Assembly: GCF_963678635.1 (NCBI RefSeq)
Contig: NC_087063.1
Coordinates: forward strand, 8,710,386 to 8,774,385
Reading direction: 5' to 3'
Origin: Symsagittifera roscoffensis
Taxonomy: Eukaryota > Xenacoelomorpha > Acoela > Convolutidae
Length of the DNA stretch: 64,000 nt
The position numbers and the translations under genes were made by a program. Positions within the stretch are counted from its first letter, which is position 1; each line of letters starts with the position of its first letter. Below the pieces are notes generated by a model. It saw only the letters and a program-made list of their open reading frames with translations, did no database searches and had not been told where the DNA came from. Positions 25,701 to 35,739 of this stretch are shown here, in pieces.

Positions 25701-28700
25701 CATCTGAATATATCCTTGATCATGTACGTGCAGATAACTATAAACGGACCCACTTGTCTGAACGCCCTGAAATTCTTCATCAACCGCACCCAAATCAGAA
25801 TAATAGCGACTGAAAAAGTGCCCCTCTGGACATCAGTTAAGGTGCTGTGGTGAAAGAGGATGTCAACGACGTGCATGATGAGTTGGATGAGGAGGATAAA
25901 GTACGTAACCCAGTCGAACCAGTTCCAGAGGTCGTAGAAGTAACTGGGCTCCTGGTCTTGCAGACTGTGAAGTTCCAAGCGCAGGTAGTTCTCTTCCTGG
26001 AGTAGAAAAATAATTACAAGATACTCCTGTCATGATGAAAACAGGATACACCTCAAAAATTAACCGAGACACTTTGTTTCTGGTTTGAAAACTTTTAATC
26101 CAGAGTATATTCTATTACGTGTCATCGTGAACATAAAAATCATTCTCTTAATATTTCTTAAATTTTTCAGAAGCAAATCGTTTTTGATATTTACTTTTTG
26201 CCAACTGGAGCAAAAGAGTCAAAACATGATTACGAAATTTACCTCTGGCCATCTCTGGTGCACGTATTTGAAGTCTTTTTCCAGCTGCTCTTTTCTCCAT
26301 TTATACCAACGCTGAAACACCCACCAATCACATTACGCATTACTTAATAATCCTCGATCAGACATTTAGACAGACAAACAAGAAAATCATTAGAAATTTA
26401 GACAACAACTACCGAAAGAGCTGAAAACACAAGAAACTTTTCCGCCAATTTAAGAAAACCATGAGACAATTGGTGACAAGCGAAAATTCATAACAGTAGA
26501 TAAGGCGGGTAACACTGATTCACGTGCAATATTCCTCTCGCGGAGGATGCAAGCGCAGCGGAGCAAGCGTATTCAACTTGTCAATGTCTTTTTACAAATT
26601 GTAGCCTGTTACGAATTGTCGCACTGCCCAAGAAAAGCACACTGAGCTAAGTTCAAAGAAAAACTATTCGCACATCTAAACTTACAGAGTGTTTCTTTCG
26701 AGATGTTTTCATTTCCCATATTTCGTAGATGAAACTGTACGCAGATATCGATAGGGTTATCAACTGCAGCAGTCAAATTAAGACAGTCAAGTTAATACAA
26801 AAGGGGATTGGTTAAATGGGAGAAATTCTCTACTAGGCACCAAATCAAAAACTCGCCCTTGCTTAACTCTTGAATTACTCTTTCATAGTTATTTAACTAT
26901 GTAACATAGACAGGTTCAAATTTTACAACTATGTAAGTAGCATAGAGAGGTTCAAATCTTTGAACCCCTCATAGGGGGGGGGGGGGGGTTGTTCAAAGAT
27001 AAGTTCAAATTTCAATGAGGTCCACCAGCAAAAGAACGGGTAAGTTGTTAGTTTCTTTTAAACACCTTGTTATAAAATTTAGTTCTCTTTGTTATAATTA
27101 GACTAGGTGAATACGTACGCTGAACTGCTTTTTAGAGTCGCGCAGTTCAAAAATTTCATTGACGAATTGATAGAGCCATAGAGTAACCGATACGCCCTGG
27201 AAAAGGTTGCGATTATTTGGTGGATAAACTTCACAATTGAAACCTACTATGGTACACTTTAATTTTTTTAAATGAAATGAGTCAGCCCCAGCCTACACAT
27301 TTAAAACCCGATCACGGATGAAGTTCACATCCAACCCTTCGCCGATTTCCCATTTCGGGGGAGAATAACCTTGAGCCTCCTGTAACTGGCAAAAGATAAT
27401 GCGTGACTAATGCGATTTCGTTAACTACACATGACATATTTGATTGTTGTTGTCAGCAACTTACTACCGACAGGGATCACTTGCAATTTAAAAAACGCAC
27501 CCAACCTACAGTTGGAAAAAAGTCAACTAACGCAAGTAAACAAAAAAAATACTGACTTGTTTTTTGAAAAAATCTAAACTTTCGAAATTCGAAGAAAAAC
27601 ATAGATGGCCATGAGGCCCTTTGATTTTTAAGAACAATTTAAGATTGAAACGTTTTTGTTAAAAAATTTAATCAGAAGAAAATTGGATCGATCGGTAAAG
27701 TTTTTATTTCGCTGGGAAATCTGAAAACTAAATACAAATTTCTAAACTAGAATACGATCACATTTTTCGTGATCTTTACGCTTTTGCTGTTCGATAGTGG
27801 AGTTTGCCTTCCTTCTAACAAATGAAATGAATAATCTGATGTAATTTAGTAATCTAAAATGACAATGATGGTGTCACCTTGTTTAAGTGTACGGATTTCT
27901 GGTATTCGAAAACTTCTCTCCTTACGACATATAAATATATCGATACGCTAAATATCTGCAAAAAGAAACTTCAGAAGTGAACAGTTTTTCAATTTCATTC
28001 CATCGTAGACTTGATTGACACTTGGTTATGATATCTTTCGTCTCCACAAATTGCATAAAGCTAAACAAGTATAAGCGAGCCCTCAATTGCTCGATCTGAT
28101 TGAAGTGTATTTTTTATATCGATCCCATGCCATGGCAATGATAGTGTGTGAGGACAAGCTCTCACTTGACCTCCAGCTTCAGGTCTACCACAACCTGACC
28201 AAATTTGGCTGCAATAGTGGTACCACGTAAAAGTTCTAGACGCAAAAAAAACGGCCTTGAGTCGCAAAAAAACAGCTTCGCTCAGCAAAATAACACTGTC
28301 TGGAATGTGGGGAGATAATTCAAATGGACTATCCTCGACAGGACTGTTAAGGCCTACTGATAGCTCCTCTGCGATTCGCAGGAACTACAATTATTATTAT
28401 ATCATGATCGCTTCGCCAATCCCAAACTGTAAACTCAAACAATCCTAATGCGCACAGGATCCTTTTACTTCAATGCTTTCCTTTATATAATCTTATATTA
28501 TTTGAACTCCACACAAATACTCACATATAGAGCTATTCTCCAAACGTCATCTGGCAGCGAATACTTCCAGGGTTCTCCCGAGGGTTCAGCCAGTGCCTGG
28601 ACTGTCCACGAAGCCACAAATAGAAGATTGATTGACAGCTGGAACAGGGCTCCCTTCAGTCCGAATTTGGCCCATTTGACTTCTATCAGTTTCTCGAATA

Positions 28701-31700
28701 TTGGATGCATGATCAGGTCTAGTTTGTTGAAGTCGACTATCACTTGCAGCTGAATCATAAATTTTATATTTAAATCATATTTTATTCTTGAAAATCTAAA
28801 GATAGATGAAGTTTTTTTCATAGGTTATTCTGCTTAGTTTTTACCTAATAATATAGCCTGTAAGGGCAGATGTTTAGTGACACCTAGGATCCCGTCCTCT
28901 CCAAATCCCAAAATTAGATGCTCTGATTGTCTGTTCATTTATGTTGGAGAAATATATTCTTTCTTTCTTTCTTTCAGACGTATAGAAGAATTGAACTGTT
29001 TAATTTGGTTAAGATGAAATGTCAAACGGCCATGTAAAATTATACGAATTGGCTGATGCACAAGATCCACATAATCAATTGACGGCACAAATTTTCCAGA
29101 AAACTATATTTCCCATACGCGACTTCAAGATATCGCACGCGATTATTTCAAAAGTTTTCTCGCTTCCAATTTGCATACACTCATTTCGCAGGAGTCGAAC
29201 CATCCAACAAAAACTAGCATTAAAAACTGTCCACATCAATGAAATTCTTAACCCGACGTCAAGTCATTCAGCGGTATGATTTTTCTTTATTTTCAGGATA
29301 AATGTTACTGCATAGCTCGGACGAAATTTTCCGACGGATAAAAAGGGAAAAAAATATTAATGAAAGTGAAACATCGAAATATCGGGAAGGAAAACTTAGT
29401 TGTTTTCATAACGTATCTAAGTTATTACAAGGATGATGAGCATATTTTTCCAAATTAACTTCCCACTTTGTGCAAAATTTACAGAGGCGAAGCTGTGCAT
29501 CGCAAACACTTGCGAGAACACAAAAAGCAGCTTTATCAAGTGAAATAAGAAACAGTAGAAATGAGCCTCCAATTAGCAAAAACTCGGCTATGTGTAGGAT
29601 TCGAATCTGTGACCTATTGCAATTAAGAGATTTTGAGTTTCTTGCACTATCCACTAAGCCACGCAAGCTTAACAACCAGCAAACACTAGTCACGAATAAA
29701 GCAGCTACATATCCTAAAAAATTGCCAATGCCATTCAGCAAAAGTGGCACCAAATAGACTCAATTTTGCAGGTAATAATTTGGAATATAACAAACTGAAG
29801 GCATCCACACTAACTTTGCAACTAACAAATCGCAAAGGATAAAGCCACATTATGTATAAATTATACATTTCAAAAAGTTGCTAGATATATTGAGTTAAAA
29901 ATTTTCTGAAATCGAGTTTTCATTATTATGTTGATCGAAACAAATCACTTTTTAAAATTCATTTGATGAATTAAAAATGCATCAACTGTGTTAACTTATT
30001 ACTATTCGAATGTCAAAGCACATGCTATCAAAAAGCTGTGAATTGCCCCACCATTATTGGAGTGCCGCACCAATATTTGCAACTTAGATTGGAAAGAAGA
30101 AGGTTCGTACCAATACACTCGCTTCTTAAGTGTAAAAAAAAGAAAATACACCAGTCAGAGATCGCAAATCTAAACTGCTTACAGTGCAAAAAAAATCGTG
30201 GTGTTGCAACTAAGCCGACAAAACACAAGCCGACAAAAAATAGTCCGACTATTCAATTTTCCCGGGGAAAAACGCTGAAAAAAAACAAGAGCCGGTCGGG
30301 ACTCGAAACCCAGACCAAAGTGTGCAAAGGCAACCACATCAACTCCAGGCCAAGCGAACAGTGTCCTGGAAGCTGCTAAGAACTGATAACAAAGCAACAG
30401 TAATTTCAATTTCAAATGTGTTAGGAAAGTTGTTTACGGGAAAAAAAGTCTAGTTCCCGATTACAAGACACTTGCTCTTTCAAGTGTAATGAGCTGAAAC
30501 AATTGAAAAAAAATTTTCTCCTATATTGACACTAGTAAATCACGAGTTTTAACTTTACGATTTATTCAAAATTATAATTCTTTCTTCTATTTTAATGTTT
30601 TTTTTTTTCAAATACTGCAGTTTATGCCTGAAAATGAGCTGACCTTTAAAAATTAGCTACGCGCTCAACCCGGATGTCGTACAAATAGGTTATTTTTTTT
30701 TTTCATTTCAGTTTCACAGCTTACCGCAGATTGTGCAGCAACCTCTTCTTGGTCTGAAACACAAAATTTCCAGAAAACTATATTTCCCATACGCGACTTC
30801 AAGATATCGCACGCGATTATTTCAAAAGTTTTCTCGCTTCCAATTTGCATACACTCATTTCGCAGGAGTCGAACCATCCAACAAAAACTAGCATTAAAAA
30901 CTGTCCACATCAATGAAATTCTTAACCCGACGTCAAGTCATTCAGCGGTATGATTTTTCTTTATTTTCAGGATAAATGTTACTGCATAGCTCGGACGAAA
31001 TTTTCCGACGGATAAAAAGGGAAAAAAATATTAATGAAAGTGAAACATCGAAATATCGGGAAGGAAAACTTAGTTGTTTTCATAACGTATCTAAGTTATT
31101 ACAAGGATGATGAGCATATTTTTCCAAATTAACTTCCCACTTTGTGCAAAATTTACAGAGGCGAAGCTGTGCATCGCAAACACTTGCGAGAACACAAAAA
31201 GCAGCTTTATCAAGTGAAATAAGAAACAGTAGAAATGAGCCTCCAATTAGCAAAAACTCGGCTATGTGTAGGATTCGAATCTGTGACCTATTGCAATTAA
31301 GAGATTTTGAGTTTCTTGCACTATCCACTAAGCCACGCAAGCTTAACAACCAGCAAACACTAGTCACGAATAAAGCAGCTACATATCCTAAAAAATTGCC
31401 AATGCCATTCAGCAAAAGTGGCACCAAATAGACTCAATTTTGCAGGTAATAATTTGGAATATAACAAACTGAAGGCATCCACACTAACTTTGCAACTAAC
31501 AAATCGCAAAGGATAAAGCCACATTATGTATAAATTATACATTTCAAAAAGTTGCTAGATATATTGAGTTAAAAATTTTCTGAAATCGAGTTTTCATTAT
31601 TATGTTGATCGAAACAAATCACTTTTTAAAATTCATTTGATGAATTAAAAATGCATCAACTGTGTTAACTTATTACTATTCGAATGTCAAAGCACATGCT

Positions 31701-34700
31701 ATCAAAAAGCTGTGAATTGCCCCACCATTATTGGAGTGCCGCACCAATATTTGCAACTTAGATTGGAAAGAAGAAGGTTCGTACCAATACACTCGCTTCT
31801 TAAGTGTAAAAAAAAGAAAATACACCAGTCAGAGATCGCAAATCTAAACTGCTTACAGTGCAAAAAAAATCGTGGTGTTGCAACTAAGCCGACAAAACAC
31901 AAGCCGACAAAAAATAGTCCGACTATTCAATTTTCCCGGGGAAAAACGCTGAAAAAAAACAAGAGCCGGTCGGGACTCGAAACCCAGACCAAAGTGTGCA
32001 AAGGCAACCACATCAACTCCAGGCCAAGCGAACAGTGTCCTGGAAGCTGCTAAGAACTGATAACAAAGCAACAGTAATTTCAATTTCAAATGTGTTAGGA
32101 AAGTTGTTTACGGGAAAAAAAGTCTAGTTCCCGATTACAAGACACTTGCTCTTTCAAGTGTAATGAGCTGAAACAATTGAAAAAAAATTTTCTCCTATAT
32201 TGACACTAGTAAATCACGAGTTTTAACTTTACGATTTATTCAAAATTATAATTCTTTCTTCTATTTTAATGTTTTTTTTTTTCAAATACTGCAGTTTATG
32301 CCTGAAAATGAGCTGACCTTTAAAAATTAGCTACGCGCTCAACCCGGATGTCGTACAAATAGGTTATTTTTTTTTTCATTTCAGTTTCACAGCTTACCGC
32401 AGATTGTGCAGCAACCTCTTCTTGGTCTGAAACACAAAATATATATCTACATAAGATACCTACCTCAAATGGAAATCTTAAGTATTTTCGCTTTTACAAC
32501 ATCACTATATTATTCATTTTCATTCATGTATTAACTAACGCCTCCAATGTTTGCAAATGTTAAATATAGATGTAAAACTCAACAAACAATTTTTAACCTG
32601 CTTTGACGTGTTCCAATTTGTCCAGATAAAACATCTGCTTCCGGTTTGCCCTGTCTTTCTTGTGGAACTGGTCCAGTGCTTCTTTGGCCTACCGCGCATT
32701 AGAAGAAAGGTTACTTTTAAACTAATTTTGTAAATTATACTTATTTTAAACTAAATGCTTTCAAAACCATTAAATTCAATTCATAATAGCTACAGATGGT
32801 TCCATAGAAATCAGAAGTGCATGATAAATACGAAAGTTAAGCCACATATATTCATTAAATTGGCAAAGTTCATTTAGTCAAATTTAAAAGTTTCACGCCC
32901 TCAAGAACTCGACCTAAAAATTCAAAATTCCCTGCGCTCATTGACAATTAACCATATGTTCTTAATTCTTTCCATATAAATGGATCAACCTGAAGATATC
33001 AAGTATAGTGACTACTTACCACCGGTGACATTTTCCGCACCATCAGCACAATAGCAGCCATTCCTGACTTGTCCACCACTCCCGCGTTAGCACCATACTC
33101 CAACAACATCCTGGCAGTATCGCTCCTGTCCAGTTCAGCTGCCACGAACAGAGGAGTTCTTCCCTTGTAATCTTGCGCTTCTAGATCTGCCCGACACTTG
33201 ATCAGTTTCAGGAGTGCATTGCTGGCATCGTTGCGAGCCGCAAAATGCAGTGGCGTTTGATTCTCTTCAAATGTTTGAGCCTCGAGGATACCTGACAAAA
33301 AGGAAGACGATGTTTCAACTAAAAGAAAAACCAAGCGTTTAGTCGTTTTTTCAGTTACATATTGTCTATGGAATAAGACGTAACGTTCACCAGCACATTT
33401 TCAATTTCTCGAATCTTGAAGGTTAAAGTCGTGTTCAAGTTAAATCAAAAACGTACGTAGACGTCACAAATACTTCAGTTTAAGGCATTAACAATCGCAG
33501 CTTAAAACAAAAAAAAACGTATTCCCAAATACTTTCTAAGACCGCAACCAAATTTTCAAACAGAAAGGAAGTTCTTCATTGCAATTGACCTCCATTACCT
33601 CCACTTTCCAGTAGCATTTCGAGCATGTCTGGATAATCAACCGCAGCCGCAACATGCAGTGGCGTCCTTCCTAAGTAATCCCGACCACTCACATCCGCCC
33701 CTTTGTCTATTAGATACTCCGCAACTGAAGTATGCCACGCCCTCGCTACTTCGTGAAGTAAACTCTGGCCGAAAACGTCTCTTGTATTAACGTCTGCGCC
33801 TGAAAAAAAAAACGTTTTAATCATGATTTTAACGGGCCTTAAAGGGGATTAAACCCAAAAAAGAAGAAAAACCAGGAACATGTCTACTTTCGACTCGTAG
33901 TATTTGTAGAATTGAATTTTGACATGTCTGGCAAAAAAGACAAAACATTGAATGTGGAAAAACCACGTCAAAAAAAAAACAGTTTCATTGATACCTGACT
34001 TGATCAGACCATCCACAAAAGCCATATCAATCTCCTCGTCGATGTCATCACTTCGGGCTAGTTTGGCAAAGTAGTGGAGAAGCGCTTGGCTTTGGGTGAT
34101 CGAGGCATTGTGTTTTCTGATCTTGTCTCGCTCTTCTGGTACGTTGGAGTCCACGGGGAGAAGTTCATCTTCTACGTCACTTCCCAGCTCACAGATTCCC
34201 ATTTCATTCAACTTCACGTACCCTAAAAGTAACTCCAAATTATGTTGACTGACTATACACATTACAACACAAGAAACTCAGGCAGTTGATAAGCTTCATG
34301 ATTTGGTATTTTTGAATAGTTCTGCAGGGTTGCATGATTAAAATCAGCCTGATTTTAATCGGAGAATTTAAAAAAATCAACCCCGCTGTTTATTGCGTCA
34401 TCCTTCCGAATATTCGGTCCTATTAGACCTGCATGTTATTCAGTTGTTTACACTGAGTATCCAATACTCGCTACTTTGGCGAGGAAATTTTTCTGCATAC
34501 CATTCTCGAGTAATCCGTCTGACACTGTTTTCAGCACTACTGGAAACATTGTACCCAGACAAAAGCATCACTTACTGGAGATCGAGATAAGAAGCCAAAT
34601 ATTCTGCCTGAAAATTGGAAAATTTTCAATCAAATATTGATCTTTATTTTGTTTTCTCAAGAAGACTGAAAAACCCAAGAAAACCGAATGTTCGAATGTT

Positions 34701-35671
34701 GCACTACTATTTATGATTACCAGACATGTAGTAACTAAACTGATGAGCAGGCAAAATTGCACTATTTAGCAAATAGATCAGGGTGTGGAATACGGCCGCG
34801 TGGATGAGCCGCGGGGGGTGGTGGTGGGGGGGGGGGGGGGGGGGGGGTAGGGGCTGGGACGCTGCTGCTTAAAATTCCCGAAAAAAAATGTAATCTACGC
34901 AGATTTGAAGCTTTATGATTCACTACTAACACGCAGTTGATATTACGTACGGTTGAGAAATTGATTTTTAACAAACCGGTGCAATTTTTTGGTATTCTGC
35001 TAGCTGATACGGTAGATCCTATGTCAAAAACAGTACCATTCAATAAATCAGTTCAATACTGGAAATCTATACTTTCCACTCGTTATTTAATACAAATACT
35101 TTGACCTTTTCAGGCTGTGAAATAGATGTGTAGCCTACAACATTCATTAGCTGTCATTAAATGTCAGAAGATGATAATGACGGACATTCCAAAAATATTC
35201 ATTTCAATTCTGAGAACGACTTAAGAATTAAGTCACGATACCACTAGCTTCGTATAATAAACACTTACTCAGAAGTGTAATTAGACATCTACCTGAGACT
35301 GGAATGAAGCGATCACTGGGAACATCCACAGTTCCGCTTCCATCTTTCTTGATTCCTATTTTCCTCTTCGAAGGCACACAACTCGCCCACTTCTGAACAT
35401 GCCTTCTCAAATTCACCATGTTTGAAAACTTGTCGGCTAAATCGGCCGCTCCCCCAAGCAGCTTTCTATCGTTTCCTTCTTGGTCCTTGAGGTTCAATTC
35501 AGACTCCATGATGTTATTGTTGTCCTCGTTTCCCGAATATTCGTCTTCGTTTTCCAAGTAGTTTCCTTCTTCGTTCTCGTTGTATTCAGGCGGCGGTTGG
35601 TCTCTCATTTCGAATCTGCTACCCGCCGATGAACGAGAAATGTTCGGACGAGATTTACCTCCTTTGAACAT
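10767..35671 (-). CDS. Ankyrin-repeat TRP-family cation channel, multi-exon
   Basis: Six-helix cation channel of the plasma membrane. Exons I can join in frame (minus strand): 35,293-35,671; 33,995-34,222; 33,599-33,799; 33,020-33,291; 32,598-32,688; 32,398-32,426; 28,525-28,749; one of three 78-nt exons (see 26,686-27,955); 26,243-26,311; 25,666-25,996; 24,953-25,181; 18,387-18,585; 17,312-about 17,633; 16,476-16,674; 11,040-11,289; 10,767-10,802. The product is about 1,045 aa: an acidic N-terminus, 5-6 ankyrin repeats (LGRTPLHVAAAVDY, ENQTPLHFAARND, KGRTPLFVAAELD), S1 (LKGALFQLSINLLFVASW), S2, S3 (WNWFDWVTYFILLI), S4-S5 (ILIWVRLMKNF then GPFIVICTYMIKD), a pore region (SLFRMTLVDDYNYDGL) and S6 (LAISAIVMLNLFIALMSDTF). 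A coiled-coil segment (VKKEISQLRKEVAELRQIL) and a Ser/Arg/acidic tail ending PPSYNSQNPST follow. The subfamily (TRPA-, TRPV- or invertebrate-specific) is unresolved. The right edge of the coiled-coil exon is the least certain boundary. Confidence 0.85.
11921..15130. repeat. Three tandem copies of a ~1,070-bp unit in a TRP intron
   Basis: Units start at about 11,921, 12,991 and 14,062 (atcgtgatta.acaaaa) and are nearly identical, with a few substitutions and 1-2 bp indels. Each contains a copy of the 'gagaaaactggatcaa' dispersed repeat twice (once diverged), an acacagagtcgaag hairpin motif, and an inverted pair of 'gggcattcata' / 'tatgaatgccc' about 20 bp apart. The short open frames repeated in each unit have no protein likeness. 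This is a minisatellite-scale array made from a dispersed element. Confidence 0.9.
15205..15277 (-). repeat. tRNA-like module (SINE head)
   Basis: On the minus strand GCGCCCATGGTGCAGATGCT is followed at tRNA spacing by a B-box-like GGGGTTCGAATTGGG. The ends do not form an acceptor stem, so it is read as a SINE head. Confidence 0.45.
15713..15764 (-). other. Possible cassette exon of the TRP gene
   Basis: A good donor (CAT|GTAAGA) lies at the low-coordinate side. With an acceptor at AAAG|TGG the 48 nt downstream are in frame with the exons on both sides and would add an acidic Pro-rich segment (GEESDLPLHEEPPLY). The other AG sites put a stop in frame or shift it. The acceptor is weak, so inclusion is uncertain. 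Confidence 0.3.
16010..16440. repeat. Cluster of degenerate CGTATAA motifs
   Basis: At least nine copies of cgtataa, often as tatcgtataa or taatcgtataa, occur within about 420 bp of a TRP intron. Scattered related strings (gtatatcgtatatcg, atatcgtataatat) occur near 10,940-10,975 and 11,360. Spacing is irregular and there is no coding potential. Confidence 0.6.
17765..17880 (-). repeat. tRNA-like SINE head
   Basis: On the minus strand, A-box-like GTGGCTTAGTGGCTAACTG and B-box-like AGTTCGATTCTCGG are spaced with a long variable region. There is no paired acceptor stem. It lies just upstream of the TRP coiled-coil exon. Confidence 0.5.
19270..24050. repeat. Array of ~1,424-bp tandem units, the last partial, in a TRP intron
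   Basis: Unit starts near 19,270, 20,710 and 22,133 (cactgggaaaactttttgaa). The first two units are almost identical at 1,424-bp spacing. The third is diverged, and its distal approximately 550 bp is repeated once more (from about 23,170 and 23,719). Each unit carries a minus-strand tRNA-like core (A-box TTTAGCGTAGAGG, B-box GGGTTCGATCCTGG, for example about 20,200-20,275). Each also has the head motif acacagaggcgaagttgcac and the tail hairpin acaagctttgcttgtgta. These are SINE-bearing units amplified in tandem. Confidence 0.88.
24060..24640 (+). repeat. Dispersed repeat ending in the shared hairpin tail
   Basis: About 24,330-24,635 is colinear with 39,966-40,300, sharing the blocks aatcccgtcaaaaatggcta, ttcgttacgaaagtcggaac and tagtctgtgtgaata. 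It ends in aacacaagc.ttgcttgtgtaa. A short palindromic stretch built on cgcgaaatatatcgcg sits near 24,250. Confidence 0.6.
25513..25573. repeat. Poly-C / poly-G inverted repeat
   Basis: A C-run interrupted by single A bases is followed after about 15 bases by its mirror G-run (nine G, A, six G, A, five G). The runs can pair as a hairpin, or the G-strand can form a quadruplex. It lies in the intron between the S4-S5 and pore exons of the TRP gene. Confidence 0.85.
26686..27955 (-). other. Three homologous 78-nt TRP exons for membrane helix S2
   Basis: Exons 27,878-27,955, 27,119-27,196 and 26,686-26,763 are each exactly 78 nt, phase 0 at both ends, with GT/AG borders. They encode related peptides: SVSIYLYVVRREVFEYQ, SVTLWLYQFVNEIFELR and TLSISAYSFIYEIWEMK. 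Each completes a roughly 20-residue hydrophobic helix begun by WRIALY in the preceding exon (28,525-28,749). A channel needs only one S2, so mutually exclusive splicing is inferred. A 72-nt open segment between the first two (27,308-27,379, phase 0, hydrophilic, weak donor) may be a further optional exon. Confidence 0.7.
27500..27850 (+). repeat. Dispersed intronic repeat ('gagaaaactggatcaa' family)
   Basis: Another colinear copy of the family described at 7,000-7,460, here with gaaaattggatcgatcggta and ttcgctgggaaatctgaaaa, lying in a TRP intron. Confidence 0.55.
29093..32439. repeat. 1,674-bp direct tandem duplication including a TRP microexon
   Basis: 29,093-30,766 and 30,767-32,439 are practically identical. 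The only difference I noticed is one T in a T-run. Each copy contains SINE sequence (tRNA-like modules near 29,590-29,665 and 30,295-30,375, and the equivalents 1,674 bp on). Near its end each also carries the 29-nt TRP exon with its acceptor and donor (30,725-30,753 and 32,398-32,426). Confidence 0.95.
32398..32426 (-). CDS. TRP microexon, 29 nt (identical second copy at 30,725-30,753)
   Basis: Acceptor GTTTCAG and donor GCG|GTAAGC flank 29 nt encoding DQEEVAAQSA when joined to the 91-nt exon at 32,598-32,688 (which leaves one base) and to the S1 exon (phase 0). Skipping it, or including both copies, shifts the frame, so exactly one copy can be used. Confidence 0.75.
34806..34850. repeat. 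Long G-rich run
   Basis: A run of more than 20 uninterrupted G flanked by ggtggtgggg lies in the first TRP intron. Translation on the minus strand gives a spurious poly-proline frame. Confidence 0.85.
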
Positions 35672-35723
35672 TTTGTTTTATTTTATCGTTATGTACAAAT
35701 AAAGTGAACCTCCATTTCAAATT

Positions 35724-35730
35724 CTGAAAT
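35724..35730 (-). promoter_or_regulatory. Candidate (trans-)splice acceptor upstream of the TRP gene
   Basis: On the minus strand TTATTTCAG|A ends at 35,724, 52 nt before the TRP ATG at 35,671. It shows the same TTTCAG|A pattern as CSTF1, FARSB and the hnRNP gene. Confidence 0.45.
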
Positions 35731-35739
35731 AAGAAAAAA

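Noticed and set aside
29406-32089. Pairs of identical 60-115 aa open frames on both strands
   Set aside because: They are chance frames in the duplicated 1,674-bp SINE-rich unit, with no protein likeness.
34578-34609. 32-nt segment with good acceptor (TTTTCAG) and donor (CCA|GTAAGT) between TRP exons 1 and 2
   Set aside because: Exon 35,293-35,671 joins directly in frame to 33,995-34,222; adding 32 nt breaks the frame and brings in a stop.
34762-35043. Minus-strand open frame with a poly-proline run
   Set aside because: It is the translation of a long G homopolymer in an intron, with no conserved sequence on either side.
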